Shown here: piece after piece, positions 16,046-26,662 of the stretch | Position numbering within the stretch: the first letter of the stretch is position 1 | Layout of the letters: every line of letters starts with the position of its first letter | Assembly: GCA_035556715.1 (NCBI GenBank) | Contig: DATMER010000016.1 | Coordinates: 1 to 64,000 of the forward strand | Source of the DNA: DATMER01 sp035556715 | GTDB lineage: Bacteria > Acidobacteriota > Thermoanaerobaculia > Multivoradales > UBA5704 | DNA length: 64,000 bases | Direction: 5' to 3' | Position numbers and translations under genes: made by a program | Notes under the pieces: model-generated | Told to the model about the DNA's origin: nothing | The model's database searches: none | What the model saw: the letters and a program-made list of their open reading frames with translations, nothing else

Positions 16046-16390
16046 TCATGGATGGATCGTAATGACGACGCTGTCATGGCAGGAATCCTCGATCCCCACG
16101 ATATCCTGCTGAATCGGGATCTGTGCGGATTCCGGGGCGCCCCCGATCCAGACGAGCCCCATCGAGTCCTCCCGCTGCAGCGGCGATTCGGGGACGTGGA
16201 CTCCGGCCACGTTGAACGTGGTGCCGCCGCCCTCGAAGAGGACCTTGCCGCCGCCCTGAACCGTATAAGTGATCTGTGCCGCCTCGCCGCCGGGAAAATT
16301 CGATTGGATCGTCTGGCGCAGCGTGATGCGCCCGGGGAGGCCGGTGTTCGAAGGATTGGCGATCAGGGGGCTGACGATCTTGAGTCCCAT
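16046..16390 (-). CDS. Small conserved-looking hypothetical protein in a surface-protein operon
   Basis: A strong Shine-Dalgarno (AGGAGG, reverse strand) precedes the ATG. The 114-residue product has no signal peptide or membrane segment. It alternates strands with glycines (GLPGRITLRQTIQSNFPGG, AAQITYTVQGGGKVLFEGG) and ends DSVVITIHP, consistent with a compact beta-sandwich. It lies 8 nt after the large outer-membrane-type gene and 9 nt before the Ig-like lipoprotein, so the three are surely co-transcribed. I do not recognise the family. A chaperone or adaptor for the operon's surface proteins would fit, but nothing in the sequence shows it. Confidence 0.68.
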   Translation of the reverse strand: MGLKIVSPLIANPSNTGLPGRITLRQTIQSNFPGGEAAQITYTVQGGGKVLFEGGGTTFNVAGVHVPESPLQREDSMGLVWIGGAPESAQIPIQQDIVGIEDSCHDSVVITIHP

Positions 16391-16398
16391 GGGTCCTC

Positions 16399-18153
16399 CT
16401 AAGTGCCCGTCTTGAAAAGACCGCCGATGCCCTGGAGCGTCGGCACCACGTCGATGTCGAAAGAGATCGAAAGGAACGGCGTGACCGCCACGGAGTCGTC
16501 GTCCACCAGCGGGTTGGGATCGGTTTCGAGGAAAACCAGGCCGCCCAGGGTCATGCGCACCGAGTTCGTCATGCGCGCCCCGATCCCCAGGACCAGGGAC
16601 TGCTGGTTGAACAGGTCCTTGCGGGTCTTGCCGTCGTCGCCCACGCCCTGGGCCGTGAGGCCGATGGTCACCGACACGCGCCGGCTGAGCGTGTCGAAGA
16701 AGCCGCCGAACTGGTTGAGCGGCGCGGCCTTGTTCACGGGCCGGAAGTAGATGTTCGTGCCCGCGTAGGTCGGGAACTCGTCGATCTCCGGAGCGTAAGC
16801 CAGGCCGGTGTCGGCGCTCACGTAGTTCTTGTGCTGGGTGGCGAAGCTGCCAGTCGTCGAGCCCGCGATGGTCGTCCTGCCCACCACCTCGGTCCTGTAC
16901 TGCTCCGCCACGGCCGCGACCGCCGCGGTCCGCTCGCTGAGCACGTTCTGCAGGCCCTGGAGGACGCTGGCTGCGCCGTCCACCGTCCGGGCAACCGTAC
17001 CCGGCACGCTCCGCGGATTGCCCAGGCTGCGCAGCGCTTCCAGATCCGAGGCCGTGAGCGCTCCGGAGTCGACGAGAGGCTTCAGGAAGGCCGCGGGGCT
17101 GCCGTCCGAACCGAACATCTTGTTGGAGAGAAGGTCTGACAGAGCCATCAGCTTCTGGTCCGCGTCGGTGACGGCCGGGAGGCTGGTCGAGACGAAGGCG
17201 GCCAGGGCTGCCTGGTCCTTGCGGTCGTCCTGCGCCAGCACCGGCAGGTTGGGTACGGCGAGGGCGTCCGAGATCGTCTGGGCATAGTGCTGGACGCTTG
17301 GATCGGCAGTCGCGAAGACCTGCTGGAGCTTGATCAGGTTTGGATCGCCGCGCAGCTGCGCGAGCAGGCTGTTGGCGTTCGCCACCCGGTCCCGGTAGTC
17401 GCCGATGCCGTTGACGATCTTGCCCTGGTCCTCGCGGATGGGACGCAGCCGGGCGTTGAATTCATTGACCACCGCGGAGAAGTCCGTACCTTCGGAGAAG
17501 ATGGTCCCGGGCTCCACGATCCGGTCGGACCCCGTGATCGTCTTGAGAGCGGCCCTCAGCTCGTCGTAGATCGCCTTGATCTCCGGCTCGAAGAGCGGCC
17601 CGCTCAACGGCAGTTGCTCCGGGGAGGAGATCTGGGGGTTGGCTGCCAGGTCGCCCCAGACGATGCGGTCGACGGTGTCCTCGACCTCCTGGGCGAAGGC
17701 CTGGGCCTCCGCGTCCGTGATCTGCTTCTGGTAGCGGAACTCGAAGGTGTAGTAGCTCTCGGCGTCGAGCCGCGGCGCGAGCACCCGGAAGGTGGGGTTC
17801 TGCGCGGCGGGATCGATCGTGTTCTGCCAGACCAGGGGGCCACCCTTCCAGCAGTTGCCATCCGGCATCCTCGCCAGGTCTTCGGCGCTGAGGATCACCG
17901 GCTCGCCGCTCTTCCGGTCCTTCCCGGAGCTGTCCAGCTTCCAGCACCGAACCTCCAGCGTCTTCGCCCCCGCGGGCACCGCGCCGTGGAGGAGGAACGG
18001 CACGTCGAAGGGGAGCGTCTCGTTGAAGAGCTGGCCTTCGAGATCGACCTCGACCTCGTCGAAGCCGGAATCGGGATCGGTCGTGTTCTGAGCGCACAAG
18101 GGCGCGGCCAGGCAGATAGCCAGCAGGAAGGCCGCCCCGGGGGATCTCTGCAT
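16399..18153 (-). CDS. Secreted coiled-coil protein with C-terminal outer-membrane beta-barrel-like region
   Basis: From the ATG at 18153 the protein (584 residues) begins MQRSPGAAFLLAICLAAPLCAQ, a clean signal peptide. Residues ~25-150 are a beta-rich domain (FDVPFLLHGAVPAGAKTLEVRCW). Residues ~150-400 are long helices with heptad character (YDELRAALKTITG, DALAVPNLPVLAQD, VLQGLQNVLSERTAAVAAVAEQY). The last ~100 residues alternate in a beta-barrel manner (VSVTIGLTAQGVGD, SLVLGIGARMTNSVRMTLGGLVFL, SVAVTPFLSISFDID). It does not end in the usual aromatic residue. It leads the operon with the 114-residue protein and the Ig-like lipoprotein. It may be an outer-membrane anchor for the Ig-like protein. 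The family was not recognised. Confidence 0.7.
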   Translation of the reverse strand: MQRSPGAAFLLAICLAAPLCAQNTTDPDSGFDEVEVDLEGQLFNETLPFDVPFLLHGAVPAGAKTLEVRCWKLDSSGKDRKSGEPVILSAEDLARMPDGNCWKGGPLVWQNTIDPAAQNPTFRVLAPRLDAESYYTFEFRYQKQITDAEAQAFAQEVEDTVDRIVWGDLAANPQISSPEQLPLSGPLFEPEIKAIYDELRAALKTITGSDRIVEPGTIFSEGTDFSAVVNEFNARLRPIREDQGKIVNGIGDYRDRVANANSLLAQLRGDPNLIKLQQVFATADPSVQHYAQTISDALAVPNLPVLAQDDRKDQAALAAFVSTSLPAVTDADQKLMALSDLLSNKMFGSDGSPAAFLKPLVDSGALTASDLEALRSLGNPRSVPGTVARTVDGAASVLQGLQNVLSERTAAVAAVAEQYRTEVVGRTTIAGSTTGSFATQHKNYVSADTGLAYAPEIDEFPTYAGTNIYFRPVNKAAPLNQFGGFFDTLSRRVSVTIGLTAQGVGDDGKTRKDLFNQQSLVLGIGARMTNSVRMTLGGLVFLETDPNPLVDDDSVAVTPFLSISFDIDVVPTLQGIGGLFKTGT

Positions 18154-18278
18154 CAACGTTCGGTTCAAGCCGCCTCCATCGCGGCCTCGACCGGCGCCGC
18201 GGATCACCTGCGGTGATGAGAACAGGACAGCGGCTAAGGTATCAGCCGCCTACCCGGGAGGCAAGATCCGGGGTTTGC

Positions 18279-18291
18279 TAGACTCCGCGCC
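18279..18291 (+). promoter_or_regulatory. TAnnnT box (TAGACT) 7 nt before the start codon: candidate leaderless promoter
   Basis: TAGACT at 18279-18284 is followed by CCGCGCC and the GTG at 18292. No Shine-Dalgarno is present. The geometry fits a -10 element whose transcript starts at or near the start codon. It is the first of seven similar cases in the window. Confidence 0.4.
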
Positions 18292-20616
<2,325 letters not shown>

Positions 20617-20617
20617 G

Positions 20618-20692
20618 GCCCTCACCCCCCGGCCCCCTCTCCCGGGGCGGGTGTGCTTGGGCGGAGCGGGAGAGGGGTCGGGGGTGAGGGCT
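20618..20692. repeat. Dispersed palindromic element directly after a stop codon
   Basis: The left end GCCCTCACCCCCCGG-CCCTCTCCC and the right end (GGGAGAGGGG...GGGGTGAGGGC) are near-perfect inverted copies of each other with about 25 nt between. The element begins one base after the TGA of the monooxygenase gene and ends before the Shine-Dalgarno of the hydratase gene. In RNA it would form a long stem inside the operon. Confidence 0.78.
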
Positions 20693-20733
20693 CCGGGTGG
20701 ACGGACCGACTTGAGACCGTAAGGAGAAACCTT

Positions 20734-21567
20734 TTGCAAGACCGCATCCCCGTCGAAGACATCCGCCCCCAGAGCTTCGCCTGGAGCGTGGAGAACCGAG
20801 TCGCGACCATCACGCTCTCCCGCCCGGAGCGCAAGAACCCGCTCACGTTCGAGTCCTACCGCGAGCTGTCCGACACGTTCGACCGGCTGCGCCGGGTGGA
20901 CGGGGTGCGGGCGATCGTCCTGACCGGCGCGGGGGAGAACTTCTGCTCGGGGGGCGACGTCCACGAGATCATCGGCCCGCTGGTCCAATGGCGCGAGGAG
21001 AAGCGCATGGACAAGCTGCTCGCCTTCACCCGCCTGACCGGCGAGCTGGTCCGCACCATGCGCGCCTGCCCGCAGCCCATCATCGCGGCCATCGACGGCA
21101 TGTGCGTGGGCGCAGGCGCCATCCTCGCCATGGCCTCGGACATGCGCCTGGGCACGGCCCGCAGCCGGGTGGCGTTCCTCTTCGTGAAGGTCGGCCTCTC
21201 CGGCGCGGACATGGGCGCCTGCGCCATCCTGCCGCGCATCATCGGCCAGGGCCGCGCCGGCGAGCTGCTCTACACCGGACGCTTCCTGGAAGGCCCCGAG
21301 GCCGAGCGCTGGGGGTTCTACAACCGGATCGTGGAGCCCGGCCAGCTCCTTGCGGAAGCCCAGGCTCTGGCCGCCTCGATTGCCAAGGGTCCGAGCTTCG
21401 CCCACTCCATGACCAAGAAGTCCCTTCACCAGGAGTGGTCCATGGGGGTCGACGAGGCCATCGAGGCCGAAGCCCAGGCCCAGGCCATCTGCATGCAGAC
21501 CGAGGACTTCGCCCGTGCCTACCGGGCGTTCGTGGCCAAGGAGAAGCCCGCCTTCCGGGGCGACTGA
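20734..21567 (+). CDS. Enoyl-CoA hydratase/isomerase family protein
   Basis: The start is the TTG at 20734, placed 7 nt after AAGGAG; upstream in-frame codons lie in the repeat element. The 277-residue crotonase-fold protein shows TITLSRPERKNPLTF, the oxyanion-hole region ICSGG-type loop GENFCSGGDVHEI, the second backbone loop IDGMCVGAGAILAMASDMRLG, and SGADMGACAILPRIIG, where crotonases carry catalytic residues. It ends at the TGA that overlaps the ATG of the acyl-CoA dehydrogenase. In the aminobenzoyl-CoA route such a protein performs hydration or hydrolytic ring opening of the reduced CoA ester, so its chemistry may differ from beta-oxidation. Confidence 0.87.
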   Translation: MQDRIPVEDIRPQSFAWSVENRVATITLSRPERKNPLTFESYRELSDTFDRLRRVDGVRAIVLTGAGENFCSGGDVHEIIGPLVQWREEKRMDKLLAFTRLTGELVRTMRACPQPIIAAIDGMCVGAGAILAMASDMRLGTARSRVAFLFVKVGLSGADMGACAILPRIIGQGRAGELLYTGRFLEGPEAERWGFYNRIVEPGQLLAEAQALAASIAKGPSFAHSMTKKSLHQEWSMGVDEAIEAEAQAQAICMQTEDFARAYRAFVAKEKPAFRGD

Positions 21568-22736
21568 TGGCGGATCAAACCTTTCTGTCCTGGCCGTTCT
21601 TCGACGAGCCTCACCGCGTTCTGGCCCGGGAGATGGCGGCGTGGACCGGGCGCGAGATCGTTCCCCTGACGGAGCTGGAGCACGACCTCGACGGCACCTG
21701 CCGCGAGATGGTGCGCCGGCTGGCTTCCGGAGGATGGCTGCGGTACGCGGTCCCTGCACCCTGGGGAGCGGCGGAGAGCCTGGACGTCCGCTCCCTCTGT
21801 CTCATCCGTGAGACCCTGGCGAGGACGTCCGGGCTCGCCGACTTCGTCTTCGCGCTCCAAGGCCTGGGCAGCGGTCCGATCTCTCTTTTCGGATCGGAAG
21901 CGCAGCGCCAGCAGTGGCTGCCGGGAGTCGCCTCCGGCGAGGTGATCCCGGCCTTCGCCCTGTCCGAGGCCGAGGCCGGGTCCGACGTCGGCGCCATGAC
22001 CACGACCGCGCACCGCGGCGGACCGGGATATGTGATCGATGGGGAGAAGACCTGGATCTCCAACGCCGGGCTGGCGGACGTGTACGTGGTCTTCTGCCGC
22101 ATGCCCGAGCTGGGAGAAAAAGGTTTCGGAGCCTTCGTAGTGGAGGCGGACAACCCCGGTCTCATCGTGACCGCCCGGCTCGATCTCCTCGCGCCGCACC
22201 CGCTCGGCACGATCCGTTTCGAGCGCTGCCGCGTGCCCGCTTCCGCGCTGATCGGCGAGCCCGGCCGCGGGCTGAGAGTCGCCCTCGGCACGCTCGACGT
22301 CTTCCGCTCCACCGTGGGCGCCGCGGCGCTCGGCTTCGCCCGCCGCGCCCTCGACGAAGCCGTGAATCATTCCCGGCGTAGAAAGGTTTTCGGCAAGCCG
22401 CTCGCCGACCTTCAGCTCACCCAGGCCCGCCTCGCGGACATGGCCGTGGGCGTCGATGCCAGCGCGCTCCTGGTCTACCGCGCGGCCTGGACGCGGGACG
22501 CGGGTGCGCCGCGGGTCACACGCGAGGCGGCCATGGCCAAGCTCTTCGCCACGGAGACCGCCCAGCGCGTGATCGACGACGCCGTGCAGCTCCTCGGCGG
22601 GCGCGGCGTGATCGCGGGCGCTCCGGTCGAGCGCCTCTATCGGGAGATCCGTGCCCTGCGCATCTATGAAGGGACGAGCGAGGTCCAGAAGCTGGTGATT
22701 GCCGCTCAATTGCTCAAGGAGATGCCCGATGCCTAG
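21567..22736 (+). CDS. Acyl-CoA dehydrogenase of the aromatic-CoA operon
   Basis: The ATG at 21567 overlaps the preceding TGA (TGATG). The protein (389 residues) has the standard fold: PAFALSEAEAGSDVGAMTTTA (first signature), GEKTWISNAGLADVYVVF (flavin-binding strand), a C-terminal helical domain with RKVFGKPLADLQLTQARLADM, QLLGGRGVIAGAPVERLYREIR and IYEGTSEVQ, where the base/FAD contacts lie. Its gene overlaps the next by 8 nt. In this context it should oxidise a ring-derived acyl-CoA before or after ring opening; the electron acceptor would be ETF, which is not encoded here. It is clearly distinct from the ACAD10/11-type enzyme at 7.4 kb. Confidence 0.9.
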   Translation: MADQTFLSWPFFDEPHRVLAREMAAWTGREIVPLTELEHDLDGTCREMVRRLASGGWLRYAVPAPWGAAESLDVRSLCLIRETLARTSGLADFVFALQGLGSGPISLFGSEAQRQQWLPGVASGEVIPAFALSEAEAGSDVGAMTTTAHRGGPGYVIDGEKTWISNAGLADVYVVFCRMPELGEKGFGAFVVEADNPGLIVTARLDLLAPHPLGTIRFERCRVPASALIGEPGRGLRVALGTLDVFRSTVGAAALGFARRALDEAVNHSRRRKVFGKPLADLQLTQARLADMAVGVDASALLVYRAAWTRDAGAPRVTREAAMAKLFATETAQRVIDDAVQLLGGRGVIAGAPVERLYREIRALRIYEGTSEVQKLVIAAQLLKEMPDA

Positions 22737-24384
22737 ACCGCTCCCCGGGGGAGACACCGCCCACGTGGACACCTTCTGCCGCGACCTTCTCCCGCCGCCC
22801 GAGCTGTCGCCCGAGATGGATTACAGCGGCATCCCCGAGCTCGCCTACCCGGACCGGATCAACTGCGCCGCCGAGCTGCTCGACGCGAGGGTCGCCGCGG
22901 GTGACGGGGACCGCACCGTCTTCCACTTTTCCGGCGGCCGGTGGACCTACCGCGAGCTGCTGGAGAGAACCAACCGCATCGCCCGCGTGCTGGTGGAAGA
23001 CCTCGGCCTCGTGCCGGGCAACCGCGTGCTCCTGCGCGGCTTCAACAACCCCATGATGGCGGCCTGCTGGCTCGCGGTCCTCAAGGCCGGCGGCATCGTG
23101 GTCTGCACCATGCCGCTGCTGCGCTCGCGGGAGCTCCTCTACACGGCCGACAAGGCGGGCATCCGCCTCGCCCTGACCGACGCCCGCATCTGCGCCGAGT
23201 GCGAGGAGGCCATGGCGAAGACCGGCGCCGGCCAGCCCCGGGAAGGCGCCCGGGTCGTCCACTTCAACTCCGACAAGCCCGGCGGGCTCGAAGACCTGAT
23301 GCGGGACAAGCCCGCCACCTTCGACAATTGCAATACTGCGGCGGACGACCCCGCGCTCATCGCCTTCACCTCCGGCACCACGGGCAACGCCAAGGGGACG
23401 GTCCACCTCCACCGAGACGTGATCGCGGTCTGCGACTGCTTCCCGCCCTACGTGCTCAAGCCCGAGCGCGACGACATCTTCGCAGGCTCGCCGCCCTTCG
23501 CCTTCACCTATGGCTTGGGCGGCCTGGTCCTGTTCCCGATGCGGATCGGCGCCTCTGCGGTGCTCCTGGAGCAGTCGGCGCCGCCGCAGCTCATCCAGGG
23601 CATCCAGGACTTCCGCGCCACGGTCCTGTTCACGGCGCCGACCGCCTACCGGGCCATGCTCCCGATGCTGGAGAAGCACGACACCTCCAGCCTGCGGGCC
23701 TGCGTATCCGCGGGCGAGCATCTGCCGCGCCCCACCTGGGAGGCCTGGAAGGAGGCGACCGGCCTCGGGATCATCGACGGCATCGGCTCGACCGAGATGC
23801 TGCACATCTTCATCAGCGAGTCCGGGGACGGCATCCGCCCCGGCTCCACGGGCCGCGTGGTCCCCGGCTACCGGGCAAAGATCGTGGACGAGGACGGCCG
23901 CGAGGTTCCGCTCGGTGCGGTGGGCAAGCTGGCAGTGAAGGGACCCACGGGCTGCCGCTATCTGGACGATCCCGAGCGGCAGAGGGGCTACGTGCAGAAC
24001 GGCTGGAACCTGACCGGCGACTCGTTCACCCAGGACGAGGAAGGCTACTTCTGGTACCAGGCGCGCACGGACGACATGATCATCTCCTCGGGAATCAACA
24101 TCTCGGGCGTGGAGATCGAGAACGTGCTCCTGGAGCATCCCAAGGTGCAGGAGTGCGGCGTCGTTGGAGTGCCCGACGACGAGCGCGGCCACGTGGTCAA
24201 GGCCTTCATCGTGCTCCGTCCCGGCAACGAAGGCGGCCCGGACGCGGTCAAAGAGCTGCAGGACCACGTGAAGAGCCAGATCGCGCCCTATAAATACCCG
24301 CGCCAGATCGAGTTCGTGGACAGCCTCCCCCGCACCCTGACCGGCAAGCTCCAGCGCTTCCGCCTGAGGGAGCAGGAAGCATGA
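22729..24384 (+). CDS. Benzoate-CoA ligase family enzyme (probable 2-aminobenzoate/aryl-CoA ligase)
   Basis: The 551-residue ANL-superfamily enzyme has the P-loop-like AFTSGTTGNAKGTVHLH, the aryl-acid-binding central region (DDIFAGSPPFAFTYGLGGLVLFPMRIGA), the A5 motif GIGSTEMLHIF, the hinge YQARTDDMIISSG and a C-terminal lysine in LPRTLTGKLQRFRLRE. The GSTEMLHIF and FTYGLGG stretches are typical of benzoate-, 2-aminobenzoate- and hydroxybenzoate-CoA ligases as opposed to fatty-acid ligases. It makes the CoA thioester that the monooxygenase at 18.3 kb would act on, using ATP and releasing AMP. The ATG at 22729 overlaps the preceding gene by 8 nt, and its stop overlaps the next ATG. Confidence 0.9.
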   Translation: MPRPLPGGDTAHVDTFCRDLLPPPELSPEMDYSGIPELAYPDRINCAAELLDARVAAGDGDRTVFHFSGGRWTYRELLERTNRIARVLVEDLGLVPGNRVLLRGFNNPMMAACWLAVLKAGGIVVCTMPLLRSRELLYTADKAGIRLALTDARICAECEEAMAKTGAGQPREGARVVHFNSDKPGGLEDLMRDKPATFDNCNTAADDPALIAFTSGTTGNAKGTVHLHRDVIAVCDCFPPYVLKPERDDIFAGSPPFAFTYGLGGLVLFPMRIGASAVLLEQSAPPQLIQGIQDFRATVLFTAPTAYRAMLPMLEKHDTSSLRACVSAGEHLPRPTWEAWKEATGLGIIDGIGSTEMLHIFISESGDGIRPGSTGRVVPGYRAKIVDEDGREVPLGAVGKLAVKGPTGCRYLDDPERQRGYVQNGWNLTGDSFTQDEEGYFWYQARTDDMIISSGINISGVEIENVLLEHPKVQECGVVGVPDDERGHVVKAFIVLRPGNEGGPDAVKELQDHVKSQIAPYKYPRQIEFVDSLPRTLTGKLQRFRLREQEA

Positions 24385-24800
24385 TTCTCCAACCGGAGAA
24401 CTGGGCCGCCCCGATCGGCTACACGAACGGCGTGGCCGTCCAAGGCCGCCAGATCTTCGTCGCCGGCCAGGTGGGCTGGAACCCCGCCACCTGCCAGTTC
24501 GAGGCCGGCGACCTCACCGCCCAGGTGAGGCAGGCGCTCGAGAACATCGTGGCCGTCCTCAAGGAAGCCGGGGCCGGACCGGAGCACCTCGTCCGTCTCA
24601 CCTGGTACATCACCGACAAATCCGCCTACAATGCCGCCCGCCGCGAGATCGGCCGCGCCTGGAAGGATGTGATCGGCCGCCACTACCCCCCGATGTCCTT
24701 GGTGGTCGTGGCCGCGCTGCTGGAAGACCGGGCGCTGGTGGAGATCGAAGCCACGGCGGTAGTGCCGGACGATTCCTCACCCGGCACAAGAATCCCATGA
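24381..24800 (+). CDS. RidA-family enamine/imine deaminase
   Basis: The protein is 139 residues, the normal size, and starts by ATGA overlap with the CoA ligase. It contains the family features GRQIFVAGQVGWNPATCQFEAG, QVRQALENIVAVLKEAGAG, VRLTWYITD and ALLEDRALVEIEATAVVP; the last carries the E of the active site. RidA proteins hydrolyse reactive enamines and imines to ketones with release of ammonia, and members occur in aminobenzoate and aminomuconate pathways. Its place as the last gene of the aromatic-CoA operon suggests it removes the amino group after ring opening, which supports an amino-substituted aromatic substrate. No terminator with a U-tract follows. Confidence 0.9.
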   Translation: MILQPENWAAPIGYTNGVAVQGRQIFVAGQVGWNPATCQFEAGDLTAQVRQALENIVAVLKEAGAGPEHLVRLTWYITDKSAYNAARREIGRAWKDVIGRHYPPMSLVVVAALLEDRALVEIEATAVVPDDSSPGTRIP

Positions 24801-24985
24801 GCGGCGAGCCCGGCCCTCGGGCCTGCCGAACCTCATGAGCCCATCGGATGTCAAAGAGCGTGGGGAAGCGGCGAGCCACCACCCCTCCAATGTCATACCG
24901 TTCTACGAATCCGGATTCACCTCCGTCTAGACGCTTCTGCCCGTTGCCCCGTATGCCCCTACAGCAGGTCACAAGGAGGCGCGAG

Positions 24986-25201
24986 ATGATGGCGACGGTA
25001 CTTCTCTTCTATATGAGCTTTCCCACGCTGCCGACTCCGAGCAGCCAGGTACCCGGCTTGAGCGTGCAGCACACCGCCTTCGAGATCGATCAGGCAGCGT
25101 CCAACTCAGCAGATCATGGCAGTGCTCCGGCAAGGAGGAGCACAGCCGTTCCGCGGCCGGCCGCGGAAGACGGCGCCGGAGCCGCCTCCGGCTCTCCCTG
25201 A
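24986..25201 (+). CDS. Possible small secreted-type peptide, poorly supported
   Basis: A Shine-Dalgarno (AAGGAGG) lies 6 nt before tandem ATGs at 24986. The 71-residue frame starts MMATVLLFYMSFPTLPTPSS and then becomes Ala/Pro/Arg-rich, low-complexity sequence without clear fold. Only the ribosome-binding site argues for it. It stands alone in the 1.1-kb stretch 24801-25901, which otherwise holds the second tandem array and no gene I can support. Confidence 0.3.
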   Translation: MMATVLLFYMSFPTLPTPSSQVPGLSVQHTAFEIDQAASNSADHGSAPARRSTAVPRPAAEDGAGAASGSP

Positions 25202-25357
25202 AGCTCCCTCCTCCGTTTCTGCCCCTAACACCGCGAAGCAGTCTGTCCTCCCGTGCCGCCGGCACCTTCCCGCTTTCCGCTCCCTTCCGCAAGCCGCCCT
25301 GTCCGTCCCGCGCACCGTTGACCCGTCAAAAGTTTGGTTGAGCCGTCGAAAGTTCCA

Positions 25358-25390
25358 TTTAGCGATCCAGAGCAACTCTGGACGCCTAAA
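25358..25390. repeat. Hairpin block, copy 1, inside the ~20-bp array
   Basis: Arms TTTAGCGATCCAGAG and CTCTGGACGCCTAAA enclose a 3-nt loop (CAA); 12 of 15 positions pair. A second copy at 25536-25572 has loop TAG and longer T/A ends. Both are 33-37 nt, near two array pitches less a few bases. Confidence 0.65.
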
Positions 25391-25535
25391 TCTTCCGTTG
25401 AGCCGTTCAAAGTTTCTTTGACGCGTTCGGTGTGACTTTTACGCGTCGCGAGAAACTCTGACGCGTCGAAAATTTTTTTGAGCCGTCGATTCTCCCGTTT
25501 AGCCGTCGAAAGTTCCGCTGAGCGGTCCAGCGGAA

Positions 25536-25572
25536 TTTTTAGCGATCCAGAGTAGCTCTGGACGCCTAAAAA
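25536..25572. repeat. Hairpin block, copy 2, inside the ~20-bp array
   Basis: Same arms as copy 1, extended by T5 and A5 on the outside, giving 17-nt arms with 14 paired positions around the loop TAG. The loop differs while the arms are conserved, the pattern expected if the fold is kept and the loop is free. Confidence 0.65.
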
Positions 25573-25901
25573 TTCCGTTTACGCGTCGAGTGAGCCAAAC
25601 GAGCGCTCCGGGGCCGGGGAAACGTATGAACGTCTGGCAGATGAGCAGGCACATCCAGGAAGAAGGTTGCAGGTTCTTTGAAAATTGAAAAGGACGGCCG
25701 GCCTCCGAGCCCAAGGATGCCTCCGTCCGCATCCTCCTCCTGCTCGCGGGCGCCGAGCTGCCCGCTGCCGCCGCCATCCTGCCCGACGCAGGAAAGACCT
25801 CTGGGGTATAATGGCACTTCTCAACATGTTGCGAGGCGACACAGGTGGCGACACGGCGGTCTTCGTCGAGCCCGGAACCGCAGGGAGGAAGCTGATAGAT
25901 C

Positions 25902-26627
25902 ATGCTCAGCTCAGCAGATCCCGCAATGCTCAGCACCATCCTCTCGGCGATGGCTGCACTCGCATCTGCCTTGACGTCTGTCTTCGCTATCGCTCTCGCC
26001 TATTACACGTTTCAACACACTCTCCGCGCGGCGGTTCGGCCTGTCTTGGTTTTCACTCTAACACCCGATCTCATTTGGCAAGTCCAGAATGTCGGCACCG
26101 GGCCGGCGATCACGGTTACGATTGGAGACAAGTGGCTAGGTCAGGACTGGGGCACCGTGGTGACTTGCCATGCAATGGCGCCGCAGGCGGTCAAGTTGCT
26201 GCCATGGATTCACGAGGGTGCAGAGATTGCCGCCGTCTACAGCGATATTTTCAATCAATTCCACACAACGCGGTGCGTCAAGGGCCGCAATGAGACGCTG
26301 CGTGGCAACAGATTTGGCAACTGGACGCCGAAGAGAACGGAGTGGGAATTGGAGGTGGTGCGAGATCCGGAGCTGCTTCTGTACACGGAAAAGGATTTGC
26401 GGGGTAAAACGCCATTTCAATTGGACGTCATGCGCAATGAGTTCTACGCGCGGAAGGGGTATCGCTTTCGCCGCGCCGACCTCGCTGAATACTTCTCGCA
26501 ACTGCCATGGTATAAGCCAACTACCAGCGATCAGGTCGAAGTCAACAGGAAGCTGTCACACGAAGAACGTCAAACGGCGCTGTTCATTCTCTACTTCCAG
26601 GACAGAAACAACCTGAGATCAAAGTGA
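25902..26627 (+). CDS. Membrane-anchored YARHG-domain protein
   Basis: The 241-residue protein has a hydrophobic segment at ~12-38 (STILSAMAALASALTSVFAI, then ALAYYTF) that should span the membrane once. A middle domain of unknown type follows (RPVLVFTLTPDLIWQVQNVG...). Residues ~158-230 form a YARHG domain: ELLLYTEKDLRGKTPFQLDVM, then RNEFYARKGYRFRRADLAEYF, LPWYKPT and LSHEERQTALFILYFQ. YARHG domains are extracytoplasmic and thought to bind cell-wall or surface ligands. The usual YARHG string is YARKG here. GGGAGG lies 13 nt upstream of the ATG, which is long; ATG at 25926 is an alternative. The gene is noticeably lower in GC than its neighbours and lies in the accessory stretch, so it may have been acquired by transfer. 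Confidence 0.7.
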   Translation: MLSSADPAMLSTILSAMAALASALTSVFAIALAYYTFQHTLRAAVRPVLVFTLTPDLIWQVQNVGTGPAITVTIGDKWLGQDWGTVVTCHAMAPQAVKLLPWIHEGAEIAAVYSDIFNQFHTTRCVKGRNETLRGNRFGNWTPKRTEWELEVVRDPELLLYTEKDLRGKTPFQLDVMRNEFYARKGYRFRRADLAEYFSQLPWYKPTTSDQVEVNRKLSHEERQTALFILYFQDRNNLRSK

Positions 26628-26662
26628 GAGGAGCATGTACACTCTGGGTTCTTTCTCAAGCG

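Larger units (their letters stand above)
25318..25596. repeat. Degenerate tandem array with ~20-bp pitch (about 14 units)
   Basis: Variants of TTGAGCCGTCGAAAGTTCC recur every 19-22 bp: for example at 25318, 25338, 25397, 25417, 25479 and 25498, with alternates TTGACGCGTTCGG and TTTACGCGTCG. Two units are replaced by the hairpin-forming block TTTAGCGATCCAGAG plus CTCTGGACGCCTAAA. The base composition is much lower in GC than the surrounding genome. The sequence is unrelated to the array at 3.5 kb, but the pitch is nearly the same. On the reverse strand it translates as repeated GTFDGST, which I regard as incidental. Confidence 0.78.

Noticed and set aside
25318..25596. Coding sequence for a heptad-type GTFDGST repeat protein
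   Set aside because: No start codon with a ribosome-binding site; unit lengths vary between 17 and 22 and shift the frame. The signal is in the DNA spacing.
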